From: Janthinobacterium tructae
GTDB lineage: Bacteria > Pseudomonadota > Gammaproteobacteria > Burkholderiales > Burkholderiaceae_D
Reading direction: 5' to 3'
Length of the DNA stretch: 64,000 nt
Assembly: GCF_006517255.1 (NCBI RefSeq)
Contig: NZ_CP041185.1
Coordinates: 5,332,001 to 5,396,000, forward strand
Position numbers and translations under genes: made by a program. Shown here one piece after another: positions 27,391 through 36,470 of the stretch (position 1 is its first letter; every line of letters begins with the position of its first letter). The notes under the pieces were generated by a model. That model did not search any database and had not been told where the DNA came from. It saw only the letters and a list, made by a program, of their open reading frames with translations.

Positions 27391-30072
27391 TTAAAACGTA
27401 TAGCTGCCGCGCAGGTAATACGCGCGCCCGATCGGATCCGTGTAGCGCGGGTCATAGCCTTTCTGGAACATCGTGCCCTGGTTCGAGAACGGCGGTTCCT
27501 TGTCCAGCAGGTTTTTCACGCCAGCCGTCAGCAACAAGCCCTTCCACGCATAACTGCCCGACACGCCAAGCAGGCTGTAGGACGGCACATCGTGCTTGTA
27601 TTGATCGGCAACATTGTTCTGGTCCGTATAGCCGGACTTGAACGATTGCGACAGGGTGGCACCCCAGTTGCCCATGCGCCAGTTCAGCGCCGCCGTGTGC
27701 TTCCAGCGGAAGACGGGATTGTTGTCCGCATAGCGGCCCACGTTGGCGATGAATTCGCCACCGCGCTCGTTCTGGTAGTCATACTTGTGGGTCCAGGTGC
27801 CGTCCACTGACACGCTGAAATCACCGTAGGCGCCACGGCCCAGGCGCGCATTCAGGCTCACGTCGATGCCGTCGGTTTTCACTTCACCGAGGTTGTCGTT
27901 CAGGTCGAGAATGGCAAAAGGCGAGCCGTCGGGATTGCGCAGGAACAAGGCCTTGTATCTTTCGTAGTTGCCATAGATCGATTGCTCTGGCAGCGAGGAA
28001 ATCTTGTCTTTCAGGTGGATGTTCCAGTAGTCGACGGCGACGGTGATTTCCTTGACCGGTTCGAGCACCAGGCCGAAGGCGAAGGTGGTGGATTTTTCCG
28101 GTTTCAGCTTTTCATTACCGCCTTGCAGCTTGAATTGCTGCAAGTCGCAATCGCGCAGGGGATTGGCGCCCGGCTGCGGCACGCCGCCCGGGCACAGAAT
28201 CGGGTCGTTGTAGGAGTCATTGGTATCGTTCTTCGACGGCGGAGCGTTCTTTTCAAACAAGGTCGGTGCGCGGAAACCCGTGCTGGCCGAACCGCGCAGC
28301 ACCAGCGCGCTGCTGGCCTGGTAGCGCAGGGCCAGCTTGGGATTGGTGGTGCTGCCCACGTCGCTGTAATGGTCGAAGCGGGCGGCCAGCTGCACTTCCA
28401 GATCCTTGATCAATGGCAAGTTGACTTCGCCGAAGACGGCCTGGATCGTGCGCGAGCCGCTTTTCGACAGCGAGCCGGACAGGCCGGAACTGGCGGCCTG
28501 GCTGGCAATATCGCGGTTGACATTGAAGTCGGCTTTTTCACGCCGCAGTTCACCGCCGAGAGCGATGGCCAGCGGGCCGCCGGCCAGTTGCATCAGTTCG
28601 CGGCTGCCCTTGATGTCGAAGCCCGTGGTGGTGACCTTGGCGCTCTGTACTTCGCCGCGCAGGGCGGTGCTGTCCAGGTAAGCCTTGCCGGCCGCATCCT
28701 GTTCGCCGAAGGGATTCAGGATGCCATTGAGCACGCCAGCGGCAAAACCCGCATCCTGCACGTAGCCGCCCGTAAATTTCTCGGACGACTTGCTGATCGC
28801 ATGGCTCAGGCCCGTCTTGTAGTCCCAGCCCGCCAGCTCGCCTTCGAGCGCCAGCACCAGGCGGTCCGCCTTGCCGGTGGAATCGATCTGCCGTTGACCT
28901 GCCTCGATGGGGCGCCAGTTGACGCTCAGCGGCTGTCCCGACAGTCCCGGCTGGACCGGCACGCCGCCCGCATTGCCCGGATAGTATTTGCTGCTGATGG
29001 GCAGGATCAAGCCCGTTTGCGGTGGCGGCGCCGTGCGCGCCTTCACCTTGTTTTCCGAATGCAAGTATTCGAGCGTGGCCAGGTGGCCGCCGCCCAGCTT
29101 GAAGGCGCCCTTGCCGAAGAAGGCGACTTGTTCCTGTTCCGGCAGGTCGTCGATCTGGCGCGTGTAATCCTGGCGGCAAGTGCCACTCCCGGAGGGGATG
29201 GCCAGCGGCGGCCTGCATCCTGCGGCAGCGTACGGATTGCCGGCCAGGCCCTTGCCGCCATCTGCGGCCGCATCAAAATAGTTGCCTGGGAAGGTGGTGC
29301 CGCTGGTACCTTTGGTCACGCTCACGCCCCGCTCGGGAAAGACGCCGGTCTGGGAAAAATCGCGGTCTTGCGAGGTCAGCACATTTTGCTTGTGGTAATC
29401 GACCACGCCGAAAATATTGTAGCCGTCCGTATCGAGCTTGCCGAAGCCCGTCGACAGGTTGATGCGGTGTTCGCCGCCGCCCTTGTGTTCGGGCGCGATG
29501 ACTTCGGCGGTAATGTTGGTGACATTGATCGAGCGCTTGGTGATGAAGTTGATGACGCCGCCGATGGCGTCCGTGCCGTAGATGGCCGAGGCGCCGTCGC
29601 GCAGCACTTCGACGCGCTCCAGCGCGGCGATGGGAATGATGTTCAGGTCGACGCTGGCACCGTCATACGGATGGTTGGCGATGCGCCGGCCATTGAGCAG
29701 CACCAGGGTCTTGTCGCCGCCCAGGCCGCGCAAGTCGGCGCTGGCCTGGCCGCCCGTGGGCAAGCCGCTGGTATTGCCGCCGACGGCATTGCCGCTGCCC
29801 ATGCTGGAGGAATTCGAGGGGATCTTGTTGAGGACTTCCTGGGCCGTGGTCAGGCCCTGCTTGGCAAAGTCTTCGGCCTTGAAGATGGAGAGAGGGGTGG
29901 CTGTTTCCGAAACCAGCCGCTTGATGGAGGAACCGGTGACTTCGACTCTCTGCATAACGGGGGACTCGCCGGCGGTGCGGGAGTCCTGCGCCATGGCCGC
30001 ATGGCCATACGCGCCGAGCAAGGCTGCGCACAGCAGGCGCAAGGTAGGTGAGGGACTGCGGGTTTGCGTCAT
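27391..30072 (-). CDS. TonB-dependent outer-membrane receptor (group B, copy 2)
   Basis: An 893-residue TBDR. ATG 30072 is preceded by AGGAG at 6-nt spacing, so it is preferred over the upstream ATG at 30102. Signal peptide about 1-28 (AMA|QD), TonB-box-like VEVTGSSIKR, plug with DLRGLGGDKTLVLLNGRRI and ERVEVLRDGASAIYGTDAIGGVINF, barrel ending YLRGSYTF. It is clearly paralogous to the next gene at 24383-27034 over its whole length, for example in FAKQGLTTAQEVL, ITKRSI/V and PPFSNQG...GYDPRYTDP, pointing to a tandem duplication. A Ser/Gly-rich segment in the plug (SSMGSGNAVGGNTSGLPTGG, about residues 93-112) is longer than in copy 1. Substrate unknown. Confidence 0.9.
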   Translation of the reverse strand: MTQTRSPSPTLRLLCAALLGAYGHAAMAQDSRTAGESPVMQRVEVTGSSIKRLVSETATPLSIFKAEDFAKQGLTTAQEVLNKIPSNSSSMGSGNAVGGNTSGLPTGGQASADLRGLGGDKTLVLLNGRRIANHPYDGASVDLNIIPIAALERVEVLRDGASAIYGTDAIGGVINFITKRSINVTNITAEVIAPEHKGGGEHRINLSTGFGKLDTDGYNIFGVVDYHKQNVLTSQDRDFSQTGVFPERGVSVTKGTSGTTFPGNYFDAAADGGKGLAGNPYAAAGCRPPLAIPSGSGTCRQDYTRQIDDLPEQEQVAFFGKGAFKLGGGHLATLEYLHSENKVKARTAPPPQTGLILPISSKYYPGNAGGVPVQPGLSGQPLSVNWRPIEAGQRQIDSTGKADRLVLALEGELAGWDYKTGLSHAISKSSEKFTGGYVQDAGFAAGVLNGILNPFGEQDAAGKAYLDSTALRGEVQSAKVTTTGFDIKGSRELMQLAGGPLAIALGGELRREKADFNVNRDIASQAASSGLSGSLSKSGSRTIQAVFGEVNLPLIKDLEVQLAARFDHYSDVGSTTNPKLALRYQASSALVLRGSASTGFRAPTLFEKNAPPSKNDTNDSYNDPILCPGGVPQPGANPLRDCDLQQFKLQGGNEKLKPEKSTTFAFGLVLEPVKEITVAVDYWNIHLKDKISSLPEQSIYGNYERYKALFLRNPDGSPFAILDLNDNLGEVKTDGIDVSLNARLGRGAYGDFSVSVDGTWTHKYDYQNERGGEFIANVGRYADNNPVFRWKHTAALNWRMGNWGATLSQSFKSGYTDQNNVADQYKHDVPSYSLLGVSGSYAWKGLLLTAGVKNLLDKEPPFSNQGTMFQKGYDPRYTDPIGRAYYLRGSYTF

Positions 30073-30199
30073 CTGACACTCCTGTGGCGTGGGTTTGGCC
30101 AATTGGCTTGCAAGGGAGTTTTACAGGTGCGCAGAAAATAAGGTTTGCGCTGGCGCAATATGCGTGCGGATGAGTGACCTGGCGCCACAGTCACCGACG

Positions 30200-30227
30200 A
30201 AAAAAGGCGGTGATTGCTCACCGCCTT
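30200..30227 (-). terminator. Rho-independent terminator, minus strand
   Basis: On the minus strand, AAGGCGGTGA pairs with TCACCGCCTT around a 4-nt loop and is followed by a T run. The stem is 10 bp and perfect. It lies 22 bp past the stop of the TBDR at 30250. Confidence 0.9.
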
Positions 30228-30249
30228 GCGTCAGGATACAGGTGTCAGC

Positions 30250-33048
30250 TTAGAAGAACTTGTAGCTGGCGCCCAGTTTGAAGTAGCGGCCGATGGCGCC
30301 ACTGGCATCCATCGGGTTGTAGCTCATACCGCCGTAGGTCAGCGGGTCGAGCGGCGCGATCTTGTCGGTCACGTTGTTGATCGAAGCAAATAATTGCAAC
30401 TGTTTGTTGACGTTCCAACGGCTCGACAGGTCGAGCGTGGTGAACGAGGCGAGCTTGCAACCGTTCGGCGCCGCGCTGCCATCGGCCAGCTTGGAAGCGC
30501 ACGGCTTGCCTTCAAACAGGATGTTTTTCATATCCGAGCGGTAGTTCAGCACGCCGCTGACGTTCCAGTTGCCCAGGTCCCATGAGCCGGTGAGATTGAT
30601 CTTGTCCTTTGGCGTGCCGGCGCAGTTGGAGGTGTCGCAATTGCCATGCGTACCGGCGAACTGGTAGCGCACGGTGGACGACTCGGCCCGCACCCATGAG
30701 GCGATGTGGGTCCAGGTCAGGCCGAACGTGGCGCGGCCGTAGTCGCCCAGGCGCACGCGCTGCTTGATGTCCAGGTCGATCCCCTTGATCTCCGTAAAGC
30801 TGGAGTTGCGGTACGGCGCCTTGGTGATCAGCAAGGTGCCCGTGTTCGGCGTGACGACGCCATTGATGGTCAGATTGTTGTCGGCGCGGATGGCGGTCGG
30901 CAGGGCGGCCGCTTCGTTGTACGGCAGCGGATTGATCTCGTTTTCACGCTTGATCTTCCAGCCATCGAGCGACAGACTGGTATCGTTGAACGGATCCCAC
31001 ACCAGGCCCAAGGTGTAGCCCTTGGATTTTTCCGGCTTGAGGCTGGGGTCGCCGATCTTGACGGCCGCCACTTGCAGTTCACAGTCACTGGCATTGGCGC
31101 CCGGCAGGCGGGTGCCGCCCGGGCAGCGCACGGGATCGCTCACCGTCGAGGTGCCCGTCGATTGCGAGTTGGCATTGCTTTCGGCCGGTCCTGGAGCACG
31201 GAAGCCTTCCGAATACGTGCCGCGCACCGCGAAGGTTTTTAGTGGCGTCCACTTGGCGCCCAGTTTCGGTGTGGTCGACGAGAAACGGTCGTATTTGTCG
31301 TAACGCAAGGCGCCCGACAGTTCTACCGTCTTGAAGACGGGCGCCAGCACTTCCATGAATACGGCCGAGACCTTGCTGTCACCCTTGGCGGCGACATAGC
31401 TGGAGTTGATGGAGCCGTTTTCCGTGCCCGACAGCGATGGATTGTCGAGCTTGTCGCGGCGGTGTTCCGCACCGACGGCCAGGCCCATGGCACCACCGGG
31501 CAGCTGCATCAGTTCGCGCGAAGCCTTGAAGTCGATTATGTCGAGCTTGGTCGTGGAGTCGGAGGTAGCGTTCGTCACCATGGCCGCGTACAGCGAGGCG
31601 GGATTATTGCCTGCCTGCGCGCCGATATAGTACGGGAAATATTTGCTGTTCGGATTGCCCAGGGCATCCTTGACGACGGCCATGTTCAACATGTTGCTGT
31701 AATCGAGGTGCAGCTTCGATTCCGAATGCGTGTAGCCGGCATCGTAATCCCAGCCCATGGCATTGCCCTTTACGCCGAGCACGATGCGGTTGAACTCGTT
31801 ATTCGCCTGGCGCGTGCTGGCGCCCACGTCGAAAGCCTGGTAGCGCACGCGCACGGGTACGCCATACGGATTTTGCGGATGGTTGGCGGCCAGCACAATG
31901 GTGGTGCCGGCGCCGGAGCCGTAGTTGACGACGCCAGTGGGACTGGTGGCATTCGGCGGAAAGGCGATGGTCGGCGTGATGGACGGTGGTATCAGGGTAA
32001 AGGCCGTATCGCGCTTCGAATAGCCCGCTTCCGCGTACACCTGGGTATCGGCATTGACTTGCCAGGTGCCGCGCGTGTACAGGTTGATCGATTCGATCTT
32101 CGGCTGCATCGAGCGGAACTGGTCGTGGTGCCACAGACAGCCACCTTTTGGATCTTGCGGTGAAGACACGGACAAGGTGGAGCAGCCGGGCAGGGACACA
32201 TAGTTGTTGGTGACGGGGTCGCGGATCAGGCCTGCTGGTGATGCATTCGCATCGTTGTTGCCGTTGATGTAACCGCCGGCGAACTGGGTGTTGATCGCAT
32301 AGCCATACGGCCGCAGGTCAGCCTTGCCTATCCATTTGCGGCCGGAGCGCTCGTTGTTCATCAGCATGTCCGATTTGCTGTATTCGGCGTTGACGACGAC
32401 GTTGAATTTATCCGTGTCCAGGTTGCCCTTGCCGAAGGTCAGCGAGGCACGGTGCTGCTTGGCGTCGCTGTCGCCGGAAATGCCCGTGTCACCTTTCAGG
32501 GTCAGGCCTTCGAAGTCCTTGCGCAGGATGATGTTGACGACGCCGGCGATGGCGTCCGCGCCATACGTGGAGGAGGCGCCGTCCTTGAGGATTTCGATGC
32601 GTTCGACGATCTGCATCGGTACGGTGGACAGGTCGGTAAAGCTCTTCTGGCCATCATCAGCGCGCGCGAACGGCGCCATGCGGCGGCCATTGAGCAAGAC
32701 CAGGGTCGAGGTGGCGCCCAGGCCGCGCAGCGAGATGGCCGTGGAGCCGGCGGCAAAGCCGTTGCCGAAACCCGTCGGCAGGGAGCCGGCGCCATCGGCG
32801 GTGAGGGTTTGCAGGTACTCGGCGACGGTGGCCTTGCCCGATTTCATCAAGTCGTCGCGGGTGATGACCTGTACCGGCGATGCGGTCTCGGCCGTGGCCC
32901 GTTTGATGCTCGAGCCTGTAATTTCCACACGTTGCACATTGGCGTCTTGCGCCATTGCCGGCGCAGCCATCATGCCTAGGCTGAGCGCTGCTACGCTACC
33001 CGAAAAAATCAGGCGTACGGAGCGGGACATCACTGTTTCCATCATCAT
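30250..33048 (-). CDS. TonB-dependent outer-membrane receptor (group A, copy 2)
   Basis: A 932-residue TBDR. The first of three consecutive ATGs (33048) lies 7 nt after GGAG. Signal peptide about 1-33 (AMA|QD), TonB-box-like VEITGSSIKR, plug with SLRGLGATSTLVLLNGRRM and ERIEILKDGASSTYGADAIAGVVNI, barrel ending LGASYKFF, an unusual double Phe. Long segments match the group A receptor at 19770-22625: FAGTHGNCDTSNCAGTP, a Lys/Asn-rich REN(E)INP region, and PLDPLTYGGMSYNPMD. Substrate unknown. It is transcribed away from the peptide-type ABC importer at 33653, with a 604-bp shared upstream region. Confidence 0.9.
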   Translation of the reverse strand: MMMETVMSRSVRLIFSGSVAALSLGMMAAPAMAQDANVQRVEITGSSIKRATAETASPVQVITRDDLMKSGKATVAEYLQTLTADGAGSLPTGFGNGFAAGSTAISLRGLGATSTLVLLNGRRMAPFARADDGQKSFTDLSTVPMQIVERIEILKDGASSTYGADAIAGVVNIILRKDFEGLTLKGDTGISGDSDAKQHRASLTFGKGNLDTDKFNVVVNAEYSKSDMLMNNERSGRKWIGKADLRPYGYAINTQFAGGYINGNNDANASPAGLIRDPVTNNYVSLPGCSTLSVSSPQDPKGGCLWHHDQFRSMQPKIESINLYTRGTWQVNADTQVYAEAGYSKRDTAFTLIPPSITPTIAFPPNATSPTGVVNYGSGAGTTIVLAANHPQNPYGVPVRVRYQAFDVGASTRQANNEFNRIVLGVKGNAMGWDYDAGYTHSESKLHLDYSNMLNMAVVKDALGNPNSKYFPYYIGAQAGNNPASLYAAMVTNATSDSTTKLDIIDFKASRELMQLPGGAMGLAVGAEHRRDKLDNPSLSGTENGSINSSYVAAKGDSKVSAVFMEVLAPVFKTVELSGALRYDKYDRFSSTTPKLGAKWTPLKTFAVRGTYSEGFRAPGPAESNANSQSTGTSTVSDPVRCPGGTRLPGANASDCELQVAAVKIGDPSLKPEKSKGYTLGLVWDPFNDTSLSLDGWKIKRENEINPLPYNEAAALPTAIRADNNLTINGVVTPNTGTLLITKAPYRNSSFTEIKGIDLDIKQRVRLGDYGRATFGLTWTHIASWVRAESSTVRYQFAGTHGNCDTSNCAGTPKDKINLTGSWDLGNWNVSGVLNYRSDMKNILFEGKPCASKLADGSAAPNGCKLASFTTLDLSSRWNVNKQLQLFASINNVTDKIAPLDPLTYGGMSYNPMDASGAIGRYFKLGASYKFF

Positions 33049-33652
33049 TCTCAGAACTCCGAAAGTGTGCTCGGCTGGCCCTTGTGCGGCACAGCTTTGC
33101 CAGGGTGATAAAGATTGCTGCGTCGGCAATCGCTGTGGATAAGTCGGCATTTTTATAAGGTGCCGTCATCGATAAGATCATTTTCCGAGAAACCTTGTCA
33201 ACGCGTACGTATGCTCTTTCAGCATGGAAACAACAGTGTTTTTTATAATGTTGATGTGTTTCAATATTTGCAATTATTTCAATGTTGCACTGCGATGCGT
33301 ATTTTCCGTACTGTCATAAAAACAGTTGTCATTGGCGGCCGTAAGGGTTACTGCTAAGTGGATTTCTCACGGCATCCGCTTGCCTATGCTGCGCTGCGGA
33401 AAATTCTTCCCGCGAGGCAGGCGAGCGTGGCTGCACGTCACGCCAGTGCTGCGGCTTTTCTCCCGGCGAACAAAATATGCGTTATCGTTACGCCTTTTTC
33501 CAGCTCGTCTGCACGCGGCCAGGCTGGCGACAAACAAGGCATAGATCTTGCGAGGATGGACTGGTTTTGGCGGTGGACTCCTGTATCCCAGGGGGAAGCC
33601 AGTACAAGCGCACCAATACGGTGCGACAGATAATCGAGATGAAGGGTATTAC
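33049..33652. other. Divergent intergenic region (TBDR / ABC importer)
   Basis: About 600 bp without a convincing gene. The part near 33190-33350 is AT-rich. A small hairpin (CGCACC 33609-33614 with GGTGCG 33620-33625) lies 28 nt before the importer's first gene, and AGGG at 6-nt spacing marks its ATG. I could not identify a confident promoter for either side or a known riboswitch. Confidence 0.55.
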
Positions 33653-35494
33653 ATGAAGTCACCATGGATGCGGCGCGTGGCGCTGCTCGCCTGCCTGGCC
33701 ACCCTGCCGCTGGCGGCCATTGCCGCCGATGCGGCCCCTGCCCCTGCAGCCGCGCCGGTAAAAACCTTGCGCTATATCCTGCCGGCCGCCGAGACGGGCT
33801 TCGATCCGGCTACCGCGCGCGACCTGTATTCGAACCACATCACGCAGGCCGTCTTCGATACCCTGTACACGTATGACTACCTGGCGCGCCCCGTCAAGGT
33901 CGTGCCGGGCGCCGCCGCCGCCATGCCGGAAGTGTCCGCCGACGGCAAGACTTACACCATCCGCCTGAAAAAAGGCATCCTGTTTACGCCCGACGCCGCG
34001 TTCGGCGGCAAGCGCCGCGAATTGACGATGGCCGATTATGTATATTCGTGGAAGCGATTGTTCGACCCGCGCCTGGCCTCGCCCCACAGCTGGCTGTTCG
34101 AAGGCAAGGTGGTGGGCCTCGATGACCTGGCCAAGGAAGCAGGCAAGTCGAACAAACTCGATTTCAACAAGAAGGTGGCGGGCCTGGAAATCCTCGACCC
34201 GTACACCTTGCGCATCACGCTGACCAAGACCGATTTCAACTTTCCCATGATCCTCGCCTACGTGCCGACGGCCGCCGTGGCGCGCGAAGTGGTGGACAAG
34301 TATGGCGACGTGAAGGGCGAAGTGGGTTCGAATCCCGTCGGCACCGGCTACTACACGCTCGGTGAATGGACGCGCGGCAACCGCATCGTCCTGAACCGCA
34401 ACCCGCAGCACTTGCCCGAGACGTGGAATTTCATGGCTGGCGACGATCCGGACGACCAGCGCATCGTGCGCCAGATGCAGGGCAAGCGCATTCCCGCCAT
34501 CGACCGCATCGAAATTTCCGTCATGATCGAAGACCAGTCACGCTGGCTGTCGTTCCAGAGCGGTGGCACGGACGTGTTCTGGCTCGACGGCCCGCTGGCG
34601 CCGAAGGCTTTGCTGAACGGCAAGCTGCGTCCCGAGCTGGCGGAGAAGGGCGTGCAACTGTCGCGCCTGCTCGATCCCGAGATCAGCTATTACTACTGGA
34701 ATATGCAAGACCCGACCCTGGGCGGCTTCAGCAAGGAAAAGATCGCCCTGCGTCGCGCCATTGCCATGGCGCACAATATCGACGAGGAAATCCGCATCAT
34801 CTGGAATGGCCAGGCCAAGCGCCTCGACTATCCGATCCCGCCGGGCGTGGTCGGCTACGATCCGCACTACAAATCGCTGTTGCAATACGATCCCGTGCTG
34901 GCGAATAAACTGCTGGATAAATTCGGCTACAAGAAGGGCGCCGATGGCTGGCGCACTTTGCCGGACGGCAAGCCGCTCTTGATCCGCTATGCCTCGCGCA
35001 ACGAAGCCAATGGCGTGCTGCAGGCGGAAATGTGGCGCAAGACGTACAACTCGCTGGGCATCCGCATGGAAAATGACCGCATGATCTTTTCCGATATTTT
35101 AAAGACGGAAAAGCAGTGCAAGATGCAGACGCGCACGGCGCCATGGCTGGCCGACTATCCGGACGGCGACAACTTCATGCAGCTGTTCTACGGCCCGAAC
35201 ACGCACCAGAACAACAACGGCTGCTACCAGGACCCCGAGTACGATAAATGGTACGCGGCCAGCCAGGCGATGCCGGCCAGCCCCGAGCGCGATGAGCTGT
35301 TCCACAAGATGGCGCGCCGCCTGGAAGTGAACGCGGGCGCCCTGATCGGCTATGCGCGCTATCGCAACATGCTGGCGCAAAAGACGGTGCAAGGCTACAA
35401 GAAGCACCCGATCCTGTTCCAGGAGTGGGCTTACATGGATATCGACAGCACGGGCACGCCAGTAGCGCCTGCTGCTGACTCGGCTAAAAAATAA
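33653..35494 (+). CDS. Peptide-type ABC transporter, periplasmic substrate-binding protein (SBP family 5)
   Basis: A 613-residue exported binding protein. The ATG at 33653 follows GAAGGG; the frame upstream lacks a signal. Signal peptide about 1-24 (AIA|AD). The mature part has the family 5 pattern: LRYILPAAETGFDPATARD at the start, a cluster near FDTLYTYDYLARP, VGTGYYTLGEW, a hinge region FSKEKIALRRAIAMAHNID, and a late LFYGPNTHQNNNGCYQDPEYD. Family 5 proteins bind di- and oligopeptides, nickel chelates, heme or microcin C (YejA). At over 600 residues this one is nearer OppA/YejA size. It begins a four-gene importer operon; specificity is not readable. Confidence 0.9.
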   Translation: MKSPWMRRVALLACLATLPLAAIAADAAPAPAAAPVKTLRYILPAAETGFDPATARDLYSNHITQAVFDTLYTYDYLARPVKVVPGAAAAMPEVSADGKTYTIRLKKGILFTPDAAFGGKRRELTMADYVYSWKRLFDPRLASPHSWLFEGKVVGLDDLAKEAGKSNKLDFNKKVAGLEILDPYTLRITLTKTDFNFPMILAYVPTAAVAREVVDKYGDVKGEVGSNPVGTGYYTLGEWTRGNRIVLNRNPQHLPETWNFMAGDDPDDQRIVRQMQGKRIPAIDRIEISVMIEDQSRWLSFQSGGTDVFWLDGPLAPKALLNGKLRPELAEKGVQLSRLLDPEISYYYWNMQDPTLGGFSKEKIALRRAIAMAHNIDEEIRIIWNGQAKRLDYPIPPGVVGYDPHYKSLLQYDPVLANKLLDKFGYKKGADGWRTLPDGKPLLIRYASRNEANGVLQAEMWRKTYNSLGIRMENDRMIFSDILKTEKQCKMQTRTAPWLADYPDGDNFMQLFYGPNTHQNNNGCYQDPEYDKWYAASQAMPASPERDELFHKMARRLEVNAGALIGYARYRNMLAQKTVQGYKKHPILFQEWAYMDIDSTGTPVAPAADSAKK

Positions 35495-35522
35495 GCGCAG
35501 CTTATAAAAACAAGGAATTATT

Positions 35523-36461
35523 ATGTTCGCTTATATCCTGCGCCGTCTATGGCAGATGCTGCCCACCATGCTGGGCGTCGTCCTGCTGGTGTTTATCCTG
35601 TTCAACTGGGTAGGCGGCGATCCCGCCTACATTTTGGCCGGCAAGATGTCTAGTGCGGAAAGCATCGCCAACATCCGCCGCCAACTCGGTGTCGACCAGC
35701 CGTACTACGTGCAACTGTGGATCTTCATCAAGCAGATCGTCACGTTCGACTTTGGCCAGAGCTGGGCCACGGGGGAATCCGTGTCGCACATCATTACGTC
35801 GCGCCTGGGGCCGTCGATGATGGTGCTCATTCCGCTGACCGTGCTGGAAACGTTTTTTGGCGTGGCGCTGGCGCTGGCGATCGCCTTCGTGCGCGGCTCG
35901 CTGACGGACCGCGCCGTCATGATCGCCTGCACGGTGGGCATGTCGATTTCCATCCTCGTCTACATCATCGTCTTCCAGTACGGTTTTGCTTATAAACTGG
36001 GCCTGTTCCCCGTGCAGGGCTGGGGCGACAGTTTCTGGGAAAACCTGCTGCGCTATTCGACCCTGCCGATTCTGATTGGCCTGGCCGTGTCGATCGCGCC
36101 GACCCTGCGCCTGTTCCGCACCTTCGTGCTGGACGAGGCCAACCAGGATTACGTGCGCACGGCGCGCGCCAAGGGCCTCAAGGAAGGCCGCATCATGTGG
36201 GTCCATGTGCTGCGCAACGCCGGCATCCCCATCATTACCTATGTGATGTCGAACTTGCCGGCCCTGCTGATCGGCGCTTTCCTGTTGGAACGCTTTTTCG
36301 GCATTCCCGGCATCGGGCGTGAAGTGATTTTGGCGGTCGAGCGCAGCGACTTTCCGGTGATCAAGGCGATCACCGTGTACGTTGCCGCCGCCACCATGCT
36401 CTTCAACCTGCTCACCGACCTGCTGTACCAGGCGGTCGATCCTCGCGTACAACTGAAGTAG
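35523..36461 (+). CDS. Peptide-type ABC transporter permease (DppB/YejB type)
   Basis: A 312-residue inner-membrane permease. N-terminal MFAYILRRLWQMLPTMLGVVLLVFILF gives the first helix, with the family-typical RR-W near the start. About six helices are visible. The ATPase-docking EAA loop reads DYVRTARAKGLKEGRIMWVHVLRNAGIPI (residues about 209-237). C-terminal DLLYQAVDPRVQLK is standard for the DppB/OppB group. It follows the binding protein by 28 bp and precedes the second permease by 9 bp. Confidence 0.93.
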   Translation: MFAYILRRLWQMLPTMLGVVLLVFILFNWVGGDPAYILAGKMSSAESIANIRRQLGVDQPYYVQLWIFIKQIVTFDFGQSWATGESVSHIITSRLGPSMMVLIPLTVLETFFGVALALAIAFVRGSLTDRAVMIACTVGMSISILVYIIVFQYGFAYKLGLFPVQGWGDSFWENLLRYSTLPILIGLAVSIAPTLRLFRTFVLDEANQDYVRTARAKGLKEGRIMWVHVLRNAGIPIITYVMSNLPALLIGAFLLERFFGIPGIGREVILAVERSDFPVIKAITVYVAAATMLFNLLTDLLYQAVDPRVQLK

Positions 36462-36470
36462 AAAGAGACG

